This document shows positions 1-6,460 of a stretch of 6,460 nucleotides of DNA, in pieces; position 1 is the stretch's first letter, and every line of letters begins with the position of its first letter. The position numbers were made by a program, and so were the translations under genes. This DNA is from an uncultured Chitinophagaceae bacterium (lineage in GTDB: Bacteria > Bacteroidota > Bacteroidia > Chitinophagales > Chitinophagaceae): assembly GCA_946885665.1 (NCBI GenBank), contig CAMPGT010000227.1, positions 1-6,460 on the forward strand, given 5' to 3'. A model generated the notes under the pieces. The model did not search any database and had not been told where the DNA came from. It saw nothing but the letters and a program-made list of their open reading frames with translations.

Positions 1-33
1 TAATGAAGTTGATCGGCCCTTCGGTAAATTAAT

Positions 34-65
34 TTTGATTTTTAAGCAGCTTTGATTTATGTTTG
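34..65 (+). promoter_or_regulatory. Bacteroidota-type promoter of the operon
   Basis: A TTTG at 34-37 (-33 element) is followed after 20 bases by TATGTTTG at 58-65, an exact match to the TAnnTTTG -7 consensus of the primary Bacteroidota sigma factor. The spacing is what that promoter class uses. Transcription should start near 70-72, giving a leader of about 33 bases before the ATG at 105. An 8-bp direct repeat, TTTGATTT, occurs at 34-41 and 51-58; the first copy contains the -33 element and the second abuts the -7 element, so it may be incidental. No comparable promoter is visible in the short gaps between the later genes, which supports one transcript for all five. Confidence 0.65.
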
Positions 66-76
66 TCGCACCTTGC

Positions 77-88
77 TTAAACGTTTAA
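77..88. promoter_or_regulatory. Putative LacI-family operator in the leader
   Basis: TTAAACGTTTAA is a perfect 12-bp palindrome with a central CpG. Beyond one mismatched pair (76/89), the next bases (75 G and 90 C) also pair. LacI/GalR-family dimers bind even palindromes with a central CpG, where the hinge-helix leucine intercalates, and the A/T-rich half-sites fit. The site begins about 12 bases after the -7 element, so a bound repressor would overlap or block the start of transcription, 16 bases before the first ATG. The likely binder is the LacI-type protein at 4124-5167, which would make the operon autoregulated. The palindrome and its placement are seen; the pairing with that regulator is inferred. 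Confidence 0.6.
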
Positions 89-104
89 CCGAAAAACGGA
101 AATC

Positions 105-2738
105 ATGCCCACACACAACGAGCGCCGGTCATTTCTCAAGCAACTTACTCTCGGCGGCGTCGGCGCCGCAATAACGCCGGCAGATATTTTTGTCGCGGAA
201 CGCACAGCAAAGGAAAACACCAGGCAGAAAAACGTTGCCTACACGTCGCAGCAGCAGCGAGCATTCAACGCCGCTTACGAAGGCGACCACCTGAACAGGA
301 TAGCCTTTCCCATCGGCGGCATCGGCGCCGGCATGTACTGCCTCGAAGGCACGGGCGCCATCTCGCACATGAGCATCAGGCACAAACCGGAAGTCTTTAA
401 CGAACCCGGCATGTTCGCCGCCATCTCCGTCAAAGGCGATGATCCGAAAGCAAAAGTGCTGGAAGGAGCCGTTCCCGAGTGGAAATTTTTCGGACAAAGA
501 GGCACTGGTAACGGCGCAGCGGGAACAACATACGGTCTGCCGCGCTTTAAAAATGCCAAATTCAAAACAAGATTTCCTTTTGCAGATATCGATCTCGACG
601 ATCCTAAATTTCCGCTGAAAGTAAAAATTACCGGATGGAGCCCGTTCATTCCAACCGATGAAGACAATTCCAGCCTGCCCGTAGGCGGCATCGAATATAC
701 CTTTACGAACAATTCATCATCGTCACTCGAGGCCATCTTCTCTTTCAATACAAAGAATTTCCTCGCGGCCGACGAAGGCGATGATGCGATCACCGCCACC
801 GCTAACGGGTTTATCCTCCATCGCTCCGGCACCACCGAAAAACCGCACCTCCAGGGAAGTATCGCCTACTTTACCGATGAACCGGGAACGGTTGTGGATC
901 ATTGCTGGTTTCGTGGCGGATGGTGGGACCCCCTCACCATGGCATGGAACACCGTCAAAGAAGCAAAGACGATCGCAAAAGAACCCGTAGAGAAAGACGC
1001 TCCGGGCGCGTCGCTCTACGTTCCGTTTACCCTCGCCGGCGGCGCCACGAAAACAATACGGCTGATGTCGGCCTGGTATGTTCCGGAATCCGACCTGCAG
1101 GTGGGGAAATATGACCTCGACGAAAAAAGGGACTGCTCGCCGGGCGAAGGATGCTGCAGCGGACCCAATGACCTCGGCGAAGGCGCTCCAAAGCAAAGTC
1201 CATCTACTAAATATAAGCCCTGGTATTCGAACCGCTTCGCGGGTATCAATAACGTGATCGATTATTGGAAAGAGAATTATTCCACGCTCCGCCGGCAGAG
1301 TTCTCTTTTCTCAGAAGCATTTTATGCTTCGACGCTGCCGCCGGAAGTGACCGAAGCCATTGCGGCCAATCTCACCATCATCAAATCACCAACGGTCCTG
1401 CGCCAGTACGACGGAAGGTTATGGAACTGGGAAGGCTGCGGCGACGAAGGCGGCTGCTGTCACGGCTCATGCACGCACGTTTGGAACTACGCGCAAGCGA
1501 TCCCTCATTTGTTTCCCGCCCTTGAAAAAACTTTGCGGAACACTGAATTCTGCGAAAACCAGAATAAACTGGGCCACCAGGGATTCAGGGCAAACATGCC
1601 CATCGGTCCGCTGGTGCACGACTTTCACGCAGCAGCCGACGGGCAGCTCGGCGGCATCATGAAAGTGTACCGCGAATGGCGGACCACCGGCGATACCGAC
1701 TGGTTAAGGAAGATCTACCCGATGGTGAAAAAGAGCATGGACTATTGCATCGGCGTTTGGGATCCACGCAAAAAAGGCGTGCTCGAGGAGCCGCATCACA
1801 ACACCTACGACATCGAATTCTGGGGGCCCGACGGTATGTGCAGCAGTTTTTACCTGGGTGCCTTAAGGGCATTCGCAGAAATGGGGAAGTCCCTGAAGAA
1901 AGATGTGAAACCTTACGTGGAGCTTTACAAAAAAGGTAAAGCATACGTCGAAACAAAACTATTCAATGGCGAATTTTTCATCCAGGAAATAAAGGTCGAG
2001 GGACTGAACGCACCCGATCCCGCAAAAGCGAAATCATTTGGCGGCGACTATTCCCCCGAGGCGGTAGCGCTGTTGAAAAAAGAGGGCCCAAAGTACCAGT
2101 ACGGTACGGGTTGCCTGAGTGATGGCGTTTTGGGCGACTGGATCAGCCGGGTTTGCGGACTTCCCGACATTCTCGATCCGCAAAAAATTACCAGCCATCT
2201 CCTGGCCGTACATAAGTACAACTTAAAAAAAGATCTCAGCGAACACGAAAATCCACAGCGGCCGGCTTATGCCCTCGGTAATGAAGGCGGACTCCTGCTT
2301 TGCTCGTGGCCCAATGGCGGCAAATTGTCGCTGCCGTTTGTGTACAGCGATGAAGTATGGACAGGCATCGAATACCAGGTGGCGGCACACCTCATGTTGA
2401 TGGGAAGAACGGAAGAAGGGCTGGAAATTGTGAGAATAGCGCGCGACAGGTACGATGGCCGGGTCAGAAATCCTTTCAATGAATACGAATGTGGACACTG
2501 GTATGCCAGGGCCATGTCGAGCTACGGCATGATCCAGGGATTGACGGGTGTGCGCTATGATGCAGTTGATAAAACTTTGTACGTGGATTCAAAAGTGGGC
2601 AACTTTAAAACCTTTTTATCTACGGCAACAGGTTTTGGTACGGTCACTTTCAAGTCGGGCAAACCCTCGGTAGAGGTGGTGCATGGCAGCATCGACGTAA
2701 AGAAATACATTGTTTCGGGTAAAGAATGGCAGGCATGA
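105..2738 (+). CDS. Tat-exported GH116 (GBA2-like, DUF608) glycoside hydrolase
   Basis: Predicted retaining beta-glycosidase of the family that includes human non-lysosomal glucosylceramidase GBA2 and bacterial beta-glucosidases and xylosidases; the substrate cannot be read from sequence. Residues 7-12 (RRSFLK) plus a hydrophobic stretch to about 31 form a twin-arginine signal, so the enzyme is folded in the cytoplasm and then exported. The GH116 N-terminal domain starts near residue 65 with the FPIGGIGAGMYC-type motif; the catalytic (alpha/alpha)6 domain covers about 390-860. By alignment from memory to GBA2 and TxGH116, E443 (WNWEGC) is the nucleophile, D673 (CLSDG) the acid/base, and E793 and R802 bind glucose; E793 and R802 are 9 apart, as in TxGH116. 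SDEVW is at 748-752. An aspartate next to the GBA2 nucleophile loop appears to be replaced by the CTHVWNY segment of this clade. Two Cys clusters stand out: 344/350/351 and 445/451/452/456. At 877 residues the gene appears complete. The ATG at 105 is chosen because it places the RR motif near the N-terminus. Confidence 0.9.
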   Translation: MPTHNERRSFLKQLTLGGVGAAITPADIFVAERTAKENTRQKNVAYTSQQQRAFNAAYEGDHLNRIAFPIGGIGAGMYCLEGTGAISHMSIRHKPEVFNEPGMFAAISVKGDDPKAKVLEGAVPEWKFFGQRGTGNGAAGTTYGLPRFKNAKFKTRFPFADIDLDDPKFPLKVKITGWSPFIPTDEDNSSLPVGGIEYTFTNNSSSSLEAIFSFNTKNFLAADEGDDAITATANGFILHRSGTTEKPHLQGSIAYFTDEPGTVVDHCWFRGGWWDPLTMAWNTVKEAKTIAKEPVEKDAPGASLYVPFTLAGGATKTIRLMSAWYVPESDLQVGKYDLDEKRDCSPGEGCCSGPNDLGEGAPKQSPSTKYKPWYSNRFAGINNVIDYWKENYSTLRRQSSLFSEAFYASTLPPEVTEAIAANLTIIKSPTVLRQYDGRLWNWEGCGDEGGCCHGSCTHVWNYAQAIPHLFPALEKTLRNTEFCENQNKLGHQGFRANMPIGPLVHDFHAAADGQLGGIMKVYREWRTTGDTDWLRKIYPMVKKSMDYCIGVWDPRKKGVLEEPHHNTYDIEFWGPDGMCSSFYLGALRAFAEMGKSLKKDVKPYVELYKKGKAYVETKLFNGEFFIQEIKVEGLNAPDPAKAKSFGGDYSPEAVALLKKEGPKYQYGTGCLSDGVLGDWISRVCGLPDILDPQKITSHLLAVHKYNLKKDLSEHENPQRPAYALGNEGGLLLCSWPNGGKLSLPFVYSDEVWTGIEYQVAAHLMLMGRTEEGLEIVRIARDRYDGRVRNPFNEYECGHWYARAMSSYGMIQGLTGVRYDAVDKTLYVDSKVGNFKTFLSTATGFGTVTFKSGKPSVEVVHGSIDVKKYIVSGKEWQA

Positions 2739-3055
2739 CATCCGTTATGAAAAATACGGTTGTGTCGTTCCGGTACGTAATGATGAATGATAAAGGCCAG
2801 GTGCTGGAAGATACCACTTCAGGTGTGCCTACCCGTTATCTTCATGGTTCGGATGACCTTTCAGCGGTGCTGCAACGGCAGATGGAAGGATTGACAGCAG
2901 GAGAAAGTACGACGGTATCCTTAAGTGAATCGGCCGGCGATTTTCGGTTCAGGGTGTTCATCGACGGCGTGCGTCCGGCAAAAGAAAATGAAGTGTTGCT
3001 GGGGTATCCCCTCGAAGTCGATTGCGACGAGGATTGTGAGTGCCATAAAAATTAG
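2735..3055 (+). CDS. Small SlyD-like FKBP-fold protein with Cys/His metal-binding tail
   Basis: This start gives about 106 residues. The body resembles the FKBP half of SlyD: a strand followed by GQVLEDT, the SlyD-type YLHG at about 35-38, MEGLTAGE at about 50-57, and a closing strand ending in IDGVRPAKENE, like the end of SlyD's FKBP domain. The insert-in-flap chaperone domain of SlyD is absent, and the usual PG and AYG pocket residues are replaced (SAV, SAGD), so isomerase activity is doubtful. The tail has Cys97, Cys101, Cys103 and His104 among acidic residues (DCDEDCECH), a short counterpart of SlyD's metal-binding tail. No signal peptide is seen, so it is cytoplasmic. The ATG at 2735 overlaps the hydrolase stop as ATGA, implying translational coupling; in-frame ATGs at 2726 and 2747 are alternatives. 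Only 3 bases separate it from the GTPase gene. Proposed role: metal carrier or folding helper (inferred). Confidence 0.75.
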   Translation: MTSVMKNTVVSFRYVMMNDKGQVLEDTTSGVPTRYLHGSDDLSAVLQRQMEGLTAGESTTVSLSESAGDFRFRVFIDGVRPAKENEVLLGYPLEVDCDEDCECHKN

Positions 3056-3058
3056 ATC

Positions 3059-4111
3059 ATGCAGGTACATCTCTTAAGCGGATTTTTGGGAAGCGGCAAA
3101 ACAACGGCGATACAACAGGCTTGCCGCTCCCTGCTAAGCAGCGGTGTGAGCGTGGGCGTGATCACCAACGACCAGGGAATTAAACTGGTGGACGGGTACT
3201 TTTTCAAAAAACTCGGCATCCCGGAGCGCCAGGTGGGTAACGGTTGTTTCTGCTGTAACTATAATGATCTTGACGAAAAGATGAACGAGCTGGTAGAGGA
3301 ACACCATCCGCAGGTCATTTTCGCCGAATCGGTGGGCACGTGTACCGACATCGTGGCCACCGTTATGAAACCTCTTTCACGCTACAATAAAATAGGGCAC
3401 GTAACACTTACCACCGTCGCCGATGCGCGACTGCTCGAAATGGTGATCAACAACAGCAGCACGTTTGATCAGGATGTGCAATACATTTTTTTCAAGCAAC
3501 TGGAAGAAGCGGGCCTCATCGTTGTGAACAAAACCGACCTTGTTGATGAAGCGTCGCTGTCTAAAATAAAAGAATACCTCTTGCGTAATTATCCCGGCAG
3601 CAATGTCATTCTTCAATGCAGTATTGTGGAAGACGGCGTTGCCGAATGGCTGGGAGTCATCTCCCAACCAGCAAAACCGGAATTGAAATCGCTGGAACTG
3701 AATTATGAAACGTATGCATCCGGAGAAGCAAAGATGGGCTACCTCGACCAGCAGCTAATGTTCCGCTCATCCACCGGAAATGCCATGCATGATGCGCTTG
3801 CCGTCATCCGTGTTTTTTTGGAAAAGGTGGGAAGTGCCGGTGTGCCGGTCGGCCATCTCAAGTTTTGGCTGAACGATACGCATAAGCTGAGCTTTACGGC
3901 AACTACTTCTTCGGAATTTCCTCCGGGTAACGAAATAGAAAATGCATCGGTCTGTGCGCTCATCGTGAACGCGCGGTTGCAGGCAGAGCCCGGACAACTG
4001 TATGCCATGATGAGCGACGCCATCAAAACAACACCGGCCCATGTGGAGGTCGTCAATTCATCGTTCTTTAAACCAGGTTATCCAAAGCCTGTACACCGCA
4101 TCGAAAACTAA
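3059..4111 (+). CDS. CobW/P47K-type G3E GTPase, putative metallochaperone (COG0523)
   Basis: Cytoplasmic P-loop GTPase of the G3E group (HypB, UreG, MeaB, CobW), 350 residues. Residues 8-16 (GFLGSGKTT) are the Walker A loop, 60-66 (GNGCFCC) carry the CxCC metal-binding motif that defines COG0523, and 157-160 (NKTD) give guanine specificity. The G3-like motif is ESVGTCTD at 90-97, which I associate with the P47K branch; it adds Cys95 and departs from the ESSG form of most CobW proteins. The C-terminal 120 or so residues have the HLKFWL-type segment of that branch and no His-rich stretch. Family members deliver metals (Zn, Co, Fe) to client enzymes using GTP hydrolysis; P47K itself is encoded beside nitrile hydratase. 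The gene lies 3 bases after the SlyD-like gene and 12 before the regulator, suggesting a dedicated client in this operon, most simply the hydrolase. The metal cannot be predicted, and CobW annotation does not imply cobalamin synthesis. Confidence 0.85.
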   Translation: MQVHLLSGFLGSGKTTAIQQACRSLLSSGVSVGVITNDQGIKLVDGYFFKKLGIPERQVGNGCFCCNYNDLDEKMNELVEEHHPQVIFAESVGTCTDIVATVMKPLSRYNKIGHVTLTTVADARLLEMVINNSSTFDQDVQYIFFKQLEEAGLIVVNKTDLVDEASLSKIKEYLLRNYPGSNVILQCSIVEDGVAEWLGVISQPAKPELKSLELNYETYASGEAKMGYLDQQLMFRSSTGNAMHDALAVIRVFLEKVGSAGVPVGHLKFWLNDTHKLSFTATTSSEFPPGNEIENASVCALIVNARLQAEPGQLYAMMSDAIKTTPAHVEVVNSSFFKPGYPKPVHRIEN

Positions 4112-4123
4112 ACGTGAAAACAA

Positions 4124-5167
4124 TTGAACAAAAAAGTTTCCATAAAAGATATTGCGAACAAGGTAGGGGTTTCAGTGGCGTCTGTTTCTTATGTACTCAA
4201 TAACAAAGAAAAAGAGGCCAGGGTGGGGAAGGATCTCGCCGCGCGCATTCGCAAGGCCGCACTGGATCTCAATTACCAGCCCAACCTCATCGCCAGGAGC
4301 TTGCAGAGCGGCAGGTCGTGGACGATAGGGTTGATCGTGGCCGACATTTCCAATCCGTTCTTCAGCAGCATCGCGCGGATCGTGGAAGACGAAGCCAGCA
4401 TGCACAATTACACGGTTCTTTTTGGCAGCTCGGACGAAAACGCCGAGAAATCACAAACACTCATTAATACTTTGATCAAGCGGCAGGTGGACGCGTTGAT
4501 CATTGCCCCTGCAGAAAAAACGGAAGACCAGATCAAGGCGCTTCGCAAGATCAATTTTCCCTTCGTGCTGATCGACCGGTATTTTCCGAACGTGGACACC
4601 AATATTGTCCGGATCAACAACTTTGACGCGTCGTACCAGGCAGTGAAGCATCTTTATCAGAATGGCTATCGCAACATCAGCATGGTAGCGTATAATACGA
4701 ATCTGCAGCACATGGCCGACAGAAAGAAAGGATTTCTGAAAGCGTTGAAGGACCACGGACTAAAGACCAATAAATTGTCTTTGCTCGAAAGCAGCTACGA
4801 GCAGTTGGATAAGGACATGGAAAAGCTGATGAAGGATGCGCTCGACAGGAAAACAAATGCGCCCGATTCGTTTTTATTTGCCACCAACTCTCTTGCCGTT
4901 AAAGGCCTGAAGGAAATTTCGAAGAGAAACATCCGCATTCCGGACGATTTGGGTGTGGTGAGCTTCGATGAAAGCGAGGCGCTCGATTTTTTTTACTCGC
5001 CGGTAACGTATATTAATCAAACCACGGACCTCATCGCCAAGGAAGCAGTGAATATGCTCGTCAGGCAGATGAAAGCCGTTAAAGAAGATAAGCTGAAAAT
5101 TAAGCCTGAACAAACGGTGATCAATGCCACGCTGGTGGTGCGAAAATCATCGCGAAAGAAAAAATAG
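4124..5167 (+). CDS. LacI/GalR-family transcriptional regulator
   Basis: Sugar-responsive DNA-binding protein, 347 residues, typical family length. The helix-turn-helix is at about 7-26 (IKDIANKVGVSVASVSYVLN); Tyr23 sits where many relatives have Arg, a variant I associate with Bacteroidota. The hinge helix is at about 54-63 with Leu60 in the operator-intercalating position (ARSL). A periplasmic-binding-protein-like effector domain follows from about 66 (TIGLIVADISNPFF) to about 340, including the family's GVVSFDESE segment near 272. The start is TTG at 4124: an in-frame TGA at 4115-4117 prevents extension and the HTH begins only six residues later, so no ATG is possible. The preceding bases are A-rich rather than a clear Shine-Dalgarno. 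It lies 12 bases after the GTPase gene, so it would control its own transcription, presumably at the leader palindrome 77-88. The effector is unknown, probably a mono- or disaccharide from the operon's substrate. Confidence 0.93.
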   Translation: MNKKVSIKDIANKVGVSVASVSYVLNNKEKEARVGKDLAARIRKAALDLNYQPNLIARSLQSGRSWTIGLIVADISNPFFSSIARIVEDEASMHNYTVLFGSSDENAEKSQTLINTLIKRQVDALIIAPAEKTEDQIKALRKINFPFVLIDRYFPNVDTNIVRINNFDASYQAVKHLYQNGYRNISMVAYNTNLQHMADRKKGFLKALKDHGLKTNKLSLLESSYEQLDKDMEKLMKDALDRKTNAPDSFLFATNSLAVKGLKEISKRNIRIPDDLGVVSFDESEALDFFYSPVTYINQTTDLIAKEAVNMLVRQMKAVKEDKLKIKPEQTVINATLVVRKSSRKKK

Positions 5168-5172
5168 CGTGT

Positions 5173-5184
5173 ATTGTCAACAAT
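5173..5184. promoter_or_regulatory. Short inverted repeat in the regulator-lipoprotein gap
   Basis: ATTGTCAACAAT has 5-bp arms around a two-base centre and lies in the 29-base gap before the lipoprotein gene. It lacks the central CpG of the leader site and does not resemble it in sequence, so it is probably not a second operator for the same regulator. It is too short and weak for a terminator and has no T-run. It could be a binding site for another dimeric protein or simply chance in an AT-rich gap. Confidence 0.2.
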
Positions 5185-5196
5185 TTAATCGATACC

Positions 5197-6417
5197 ATGA
5201 GTAAATATTTAATCATAATATTCGCGATCATGACATTAGCTTGCAACAACCAGGATGAACCTCGTGAAAAAGGGCCAACCTCCCCGGCAGCGGCGGGTAC
5301 TTTCAGTTACGATGCGCAGTTTTTAGCGAAATACGATTCGGGGCTGGTGCGGCTTGCGAACGACGAGGCCGCCATTCTTGTTTCTCCGAAATACCAGTCG
5401 AAAGTCTTTACCTCCACCGCTACCGGCGATTCGGGTAAAAGCTTTGGGTGGATCAATTACAAAGCATTCGACGCACCTTATGATCCGCACATGAACGGGT
5501 ATGGCGGAGAAAACCGTTTGTGGCTCGGCCCCGAAGGAGGTAAGTATTCGCTGTATTTTAAAAAGGGCGACTCCATGGTGTTCGATAATTGGAAAACGCC
5601 GGCGCCCATCGACACTGCTGCCTGGGAAGTGACGAAAGAAGGTGGCAGGTCGGTAACAATGGCGAAAGATATGAGTCTTGCAAACTACGCCGGCGCCACT
5701 TTGCCGATGAATGTTGAACGTACCATTACGCTGTTGGATAAGACGCAAATTGAACAGGCCCTTTCTTTGACGCTTGGCGATGCCGTGAAATATGTGGGTT
5801 ATGCAACGGAAAATGTCTTAAAGAACACAGGCAGTGACGGGTGGACGGAGAAAACCGGTATGCCGAATATCTGGATACTCGATATGTTCAATCCTTCGGA
5901 TTCAACGACAATAGTGGTTCCATATAAAGCTGCCGCCAAGGGAGAAAAGGTGGCGACGACTGATTATTTTGGAGAGATAGGAAAGGACAGGATCAAACTG
6001 GATGGCAATACATTGTTTTTTAAGGCCGATGGAAAGAGCAGGGGTAAGTTGGGTATCGTTCCGAAGTATGCGATGAATGTGAGCGGCAGTTACGATGCGG
6101 AACACAATATGCTTACGGTTGTGACTTTCGATGTTGACAATAACGCGAAATATCTCAACCAGGAATGGACCACCAGCAAACCGGTATTCAGCGGCGATGC
6201 CTCGAATGCGTATAATGATGGTCCGCTGTCCGATGGTTCGCAAATGGGACCGTTTTATGAACTGGAAAGTGTGTCGCCCGCTGCGGCCCTTGCTCCCGGT
6301 GAGACTTTGGTTCATCGGCATAATGTGTATCATTTTACCGGTAGCAAACAACAGTTGAATGAGATTGCGACGAAAATGCTTGGTGCATCTGTAGAGGAGA
6401 TTGAAGGCGTGTTTTAA
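5197..6417 (+). CDS. DUF6786-like lipoprotein, probable sugar-binding/mutarotase-like fold
   Basis: A 406-residue envelope protein of unknown function. Residues 4-15 are hydrophobic and Cys16 (TLAC) is the probable lipidation site; the lipobox is relaxed, with Thr rather than Leu at -3, which Bacteroidota tolerate. Acidic residues at 20-21 soon after the Cys may act as a surface-export signal (inferred). The mature part shows motifs I recall from DUF6786: VSPKYQSKVFTSTATG near 62-77, SFGWIN at 82-87, and a Gly/Glu-rich signature HMNGYGGENRLWLGPEGG at 98-115. Near the end are FYELESVSP and HRHNVYHFTG (His373, His375, His379). The all-beta look and the FYELE...PGE ending resemble galactose-mutarotase-like proteins, so binding or converting a sugar is plausible, but catalytic residues cannot be assigned. 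It follows the regulator by 29 bases, fitting a role on the same glycoside as the hydrolase. The ATG at 5197 gives the signal peptide directly. Confidence 0.8.
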   Translation: MSKYLIIIFAIMTLACNNQDEPREKGPTSPAAAGTFSYDAQFLAKYDSGLVRLANDEAAILVSPKYQSKVFTSTATGDSGKSFGWINYKAFDAPYDPHMNGYGGENRLWLGPEGGKYSLYFKKGDSMVFDNWKTPAPIDTAAWEVTKEGGRSVTMAKDMSLANYAGATLPMNVERTITLLDKTQIEQALSLTLGDAVKYVGYATENVLKNTGSDGWTEKTGMPNIWILDMFNPSDSTTIVVPYKAAAKGEKVATTDYFGEIGKDRIKLDGNTLFFKADGKSRGKLGIVPKYAMNVSGSYDAEHNMLTVVTFDVDNNAKYLNQEWTTSKPVFSGDASNAYNDGPLSDGSQMGPFYELESVSPAAALAPGETLVHRHNVYHFTGSKQQLNEIATKMLGASVEEIEGVF

Positions 6418-6460
6418 GGAAGAATCAAATATTTCTAAGAAAAAGAATTAAATAATAAAA

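Noticed and set aside
26..35. AT-only palindrome AAATTAATTT beside the -33 element
   Set aside because: Ten A/T bases in an AT-rich leader are expected by chance, and it lacks the central CpG of a LacI-type site.
275..835. Reverse-strand open frame of 186 codons within the hydrolase gene
   Set aside because: Overlaps the conserved N-terminal GH116 motifs on the + strand and encodes no recognisable family.
3059..4111. Cobalamin biosynthesis role for the CobW-like GTPase
   Set aside because: No cobalamin genes are nearby, and the P47K-type motif and neighbours point instead to metal delivery to a local client.
5323..5748. Reverse-strand open frame of 141 codons within the lipoprotein gene
   Set aside because: It lies wholly inside a gene with clear family motifs and a signal peptide on the other strand, and its translation has no recognisable domain; it is a shadow frame.
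5902..6351. Reverse-strand open frame of 149 codons within the lipoprotein gene
   Set aside because: Entirely antisense to conserved C-terminal motifs of the lipoprotein; composition is that of a shadow frame and no start context is seen.
6418..6460. Possible terminator after the last gene
   Set aside because: The segment is A-rich with only the trivial AAATATTT self-complement; there is no GC stem followed by a T-run, so the end of the transcript cannot be placed.
1..6460. CRISPR array, tRNA/rRNA, insertion sequence or phage-type elements
   Set aside because: I saw no regularly spaced repeats, RNA gene signatures, transposase-like proteins or terminal inverted repeats; coding sequence fills nearly all of the window.

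Overview
The window looks like a Bacteroidota chromosome, probably the Chitinophagaceae or a close relative. Three things suggest this: a leader with the Bacteroidota-type promoter pattern (TTTG, 20 bases, TAnnTTTG), weak or absent Shine-Dalgarno sequences, and a lipoprotein family (DUF6786-like) that I associate with this phylum. The assignment is inferred from style and content; no marker gene is present.

Layout: five genes lie on the + strand, tightly packed, and read as one operon. Bases 1-104 are a leader with a promoter (34-65) and a perfect 12-bp palindrome with a central CpG (77-88), placed just after the predicted transcription start, as expected for a LacI-family operator. The genes follow in order: a Tat-exported family GH116/DUF608 glycoside hydrolase (105-2738); a small SlyD-like FKBP-fold protein with a Cys/His/acidic tail, overlapping the hydrolase stop by 4 bases (2735-3055); a CobW/P47K-type G3E GTPase with a CxCC metal motif (3059-4111); a LacI-family regulator starting at TTG (4124-5167); and a DUF6786-like lipoprotein with a probable mutarotase-like sugar-binding fold (5197-6417). 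The 43 bases after it are AT-rich and show no recognisable terminator, so the operon may continue.

Proposed logic (inference): the LacI-type regulator senses a sugar released by the pathway and controls the whole operon, itself included, through the leader operator. The hydrolase and the lipoprotein act on a glycoside in the cell envelope. The most interesting part is genes 2 and 3. A SlyD-like protein and a G3E GTPase are a combination known from metallocentre assembly (SlyD with HypB in hydrogenase maturation; P47K beside nitrile hydratase). Here they are coupled to a Tat substrate, a class that folds before export, whose predicted active-site region carries E443-x-C445 and C451-C452. That arrangement recalls the Zn(Cys)3Glu site of GH127/GH146 cysteine glycosidases. 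The window may therefore encode a GH116-like metalloglycosidase with its own metal-loading module. The sequence suggests this but does not prove it.
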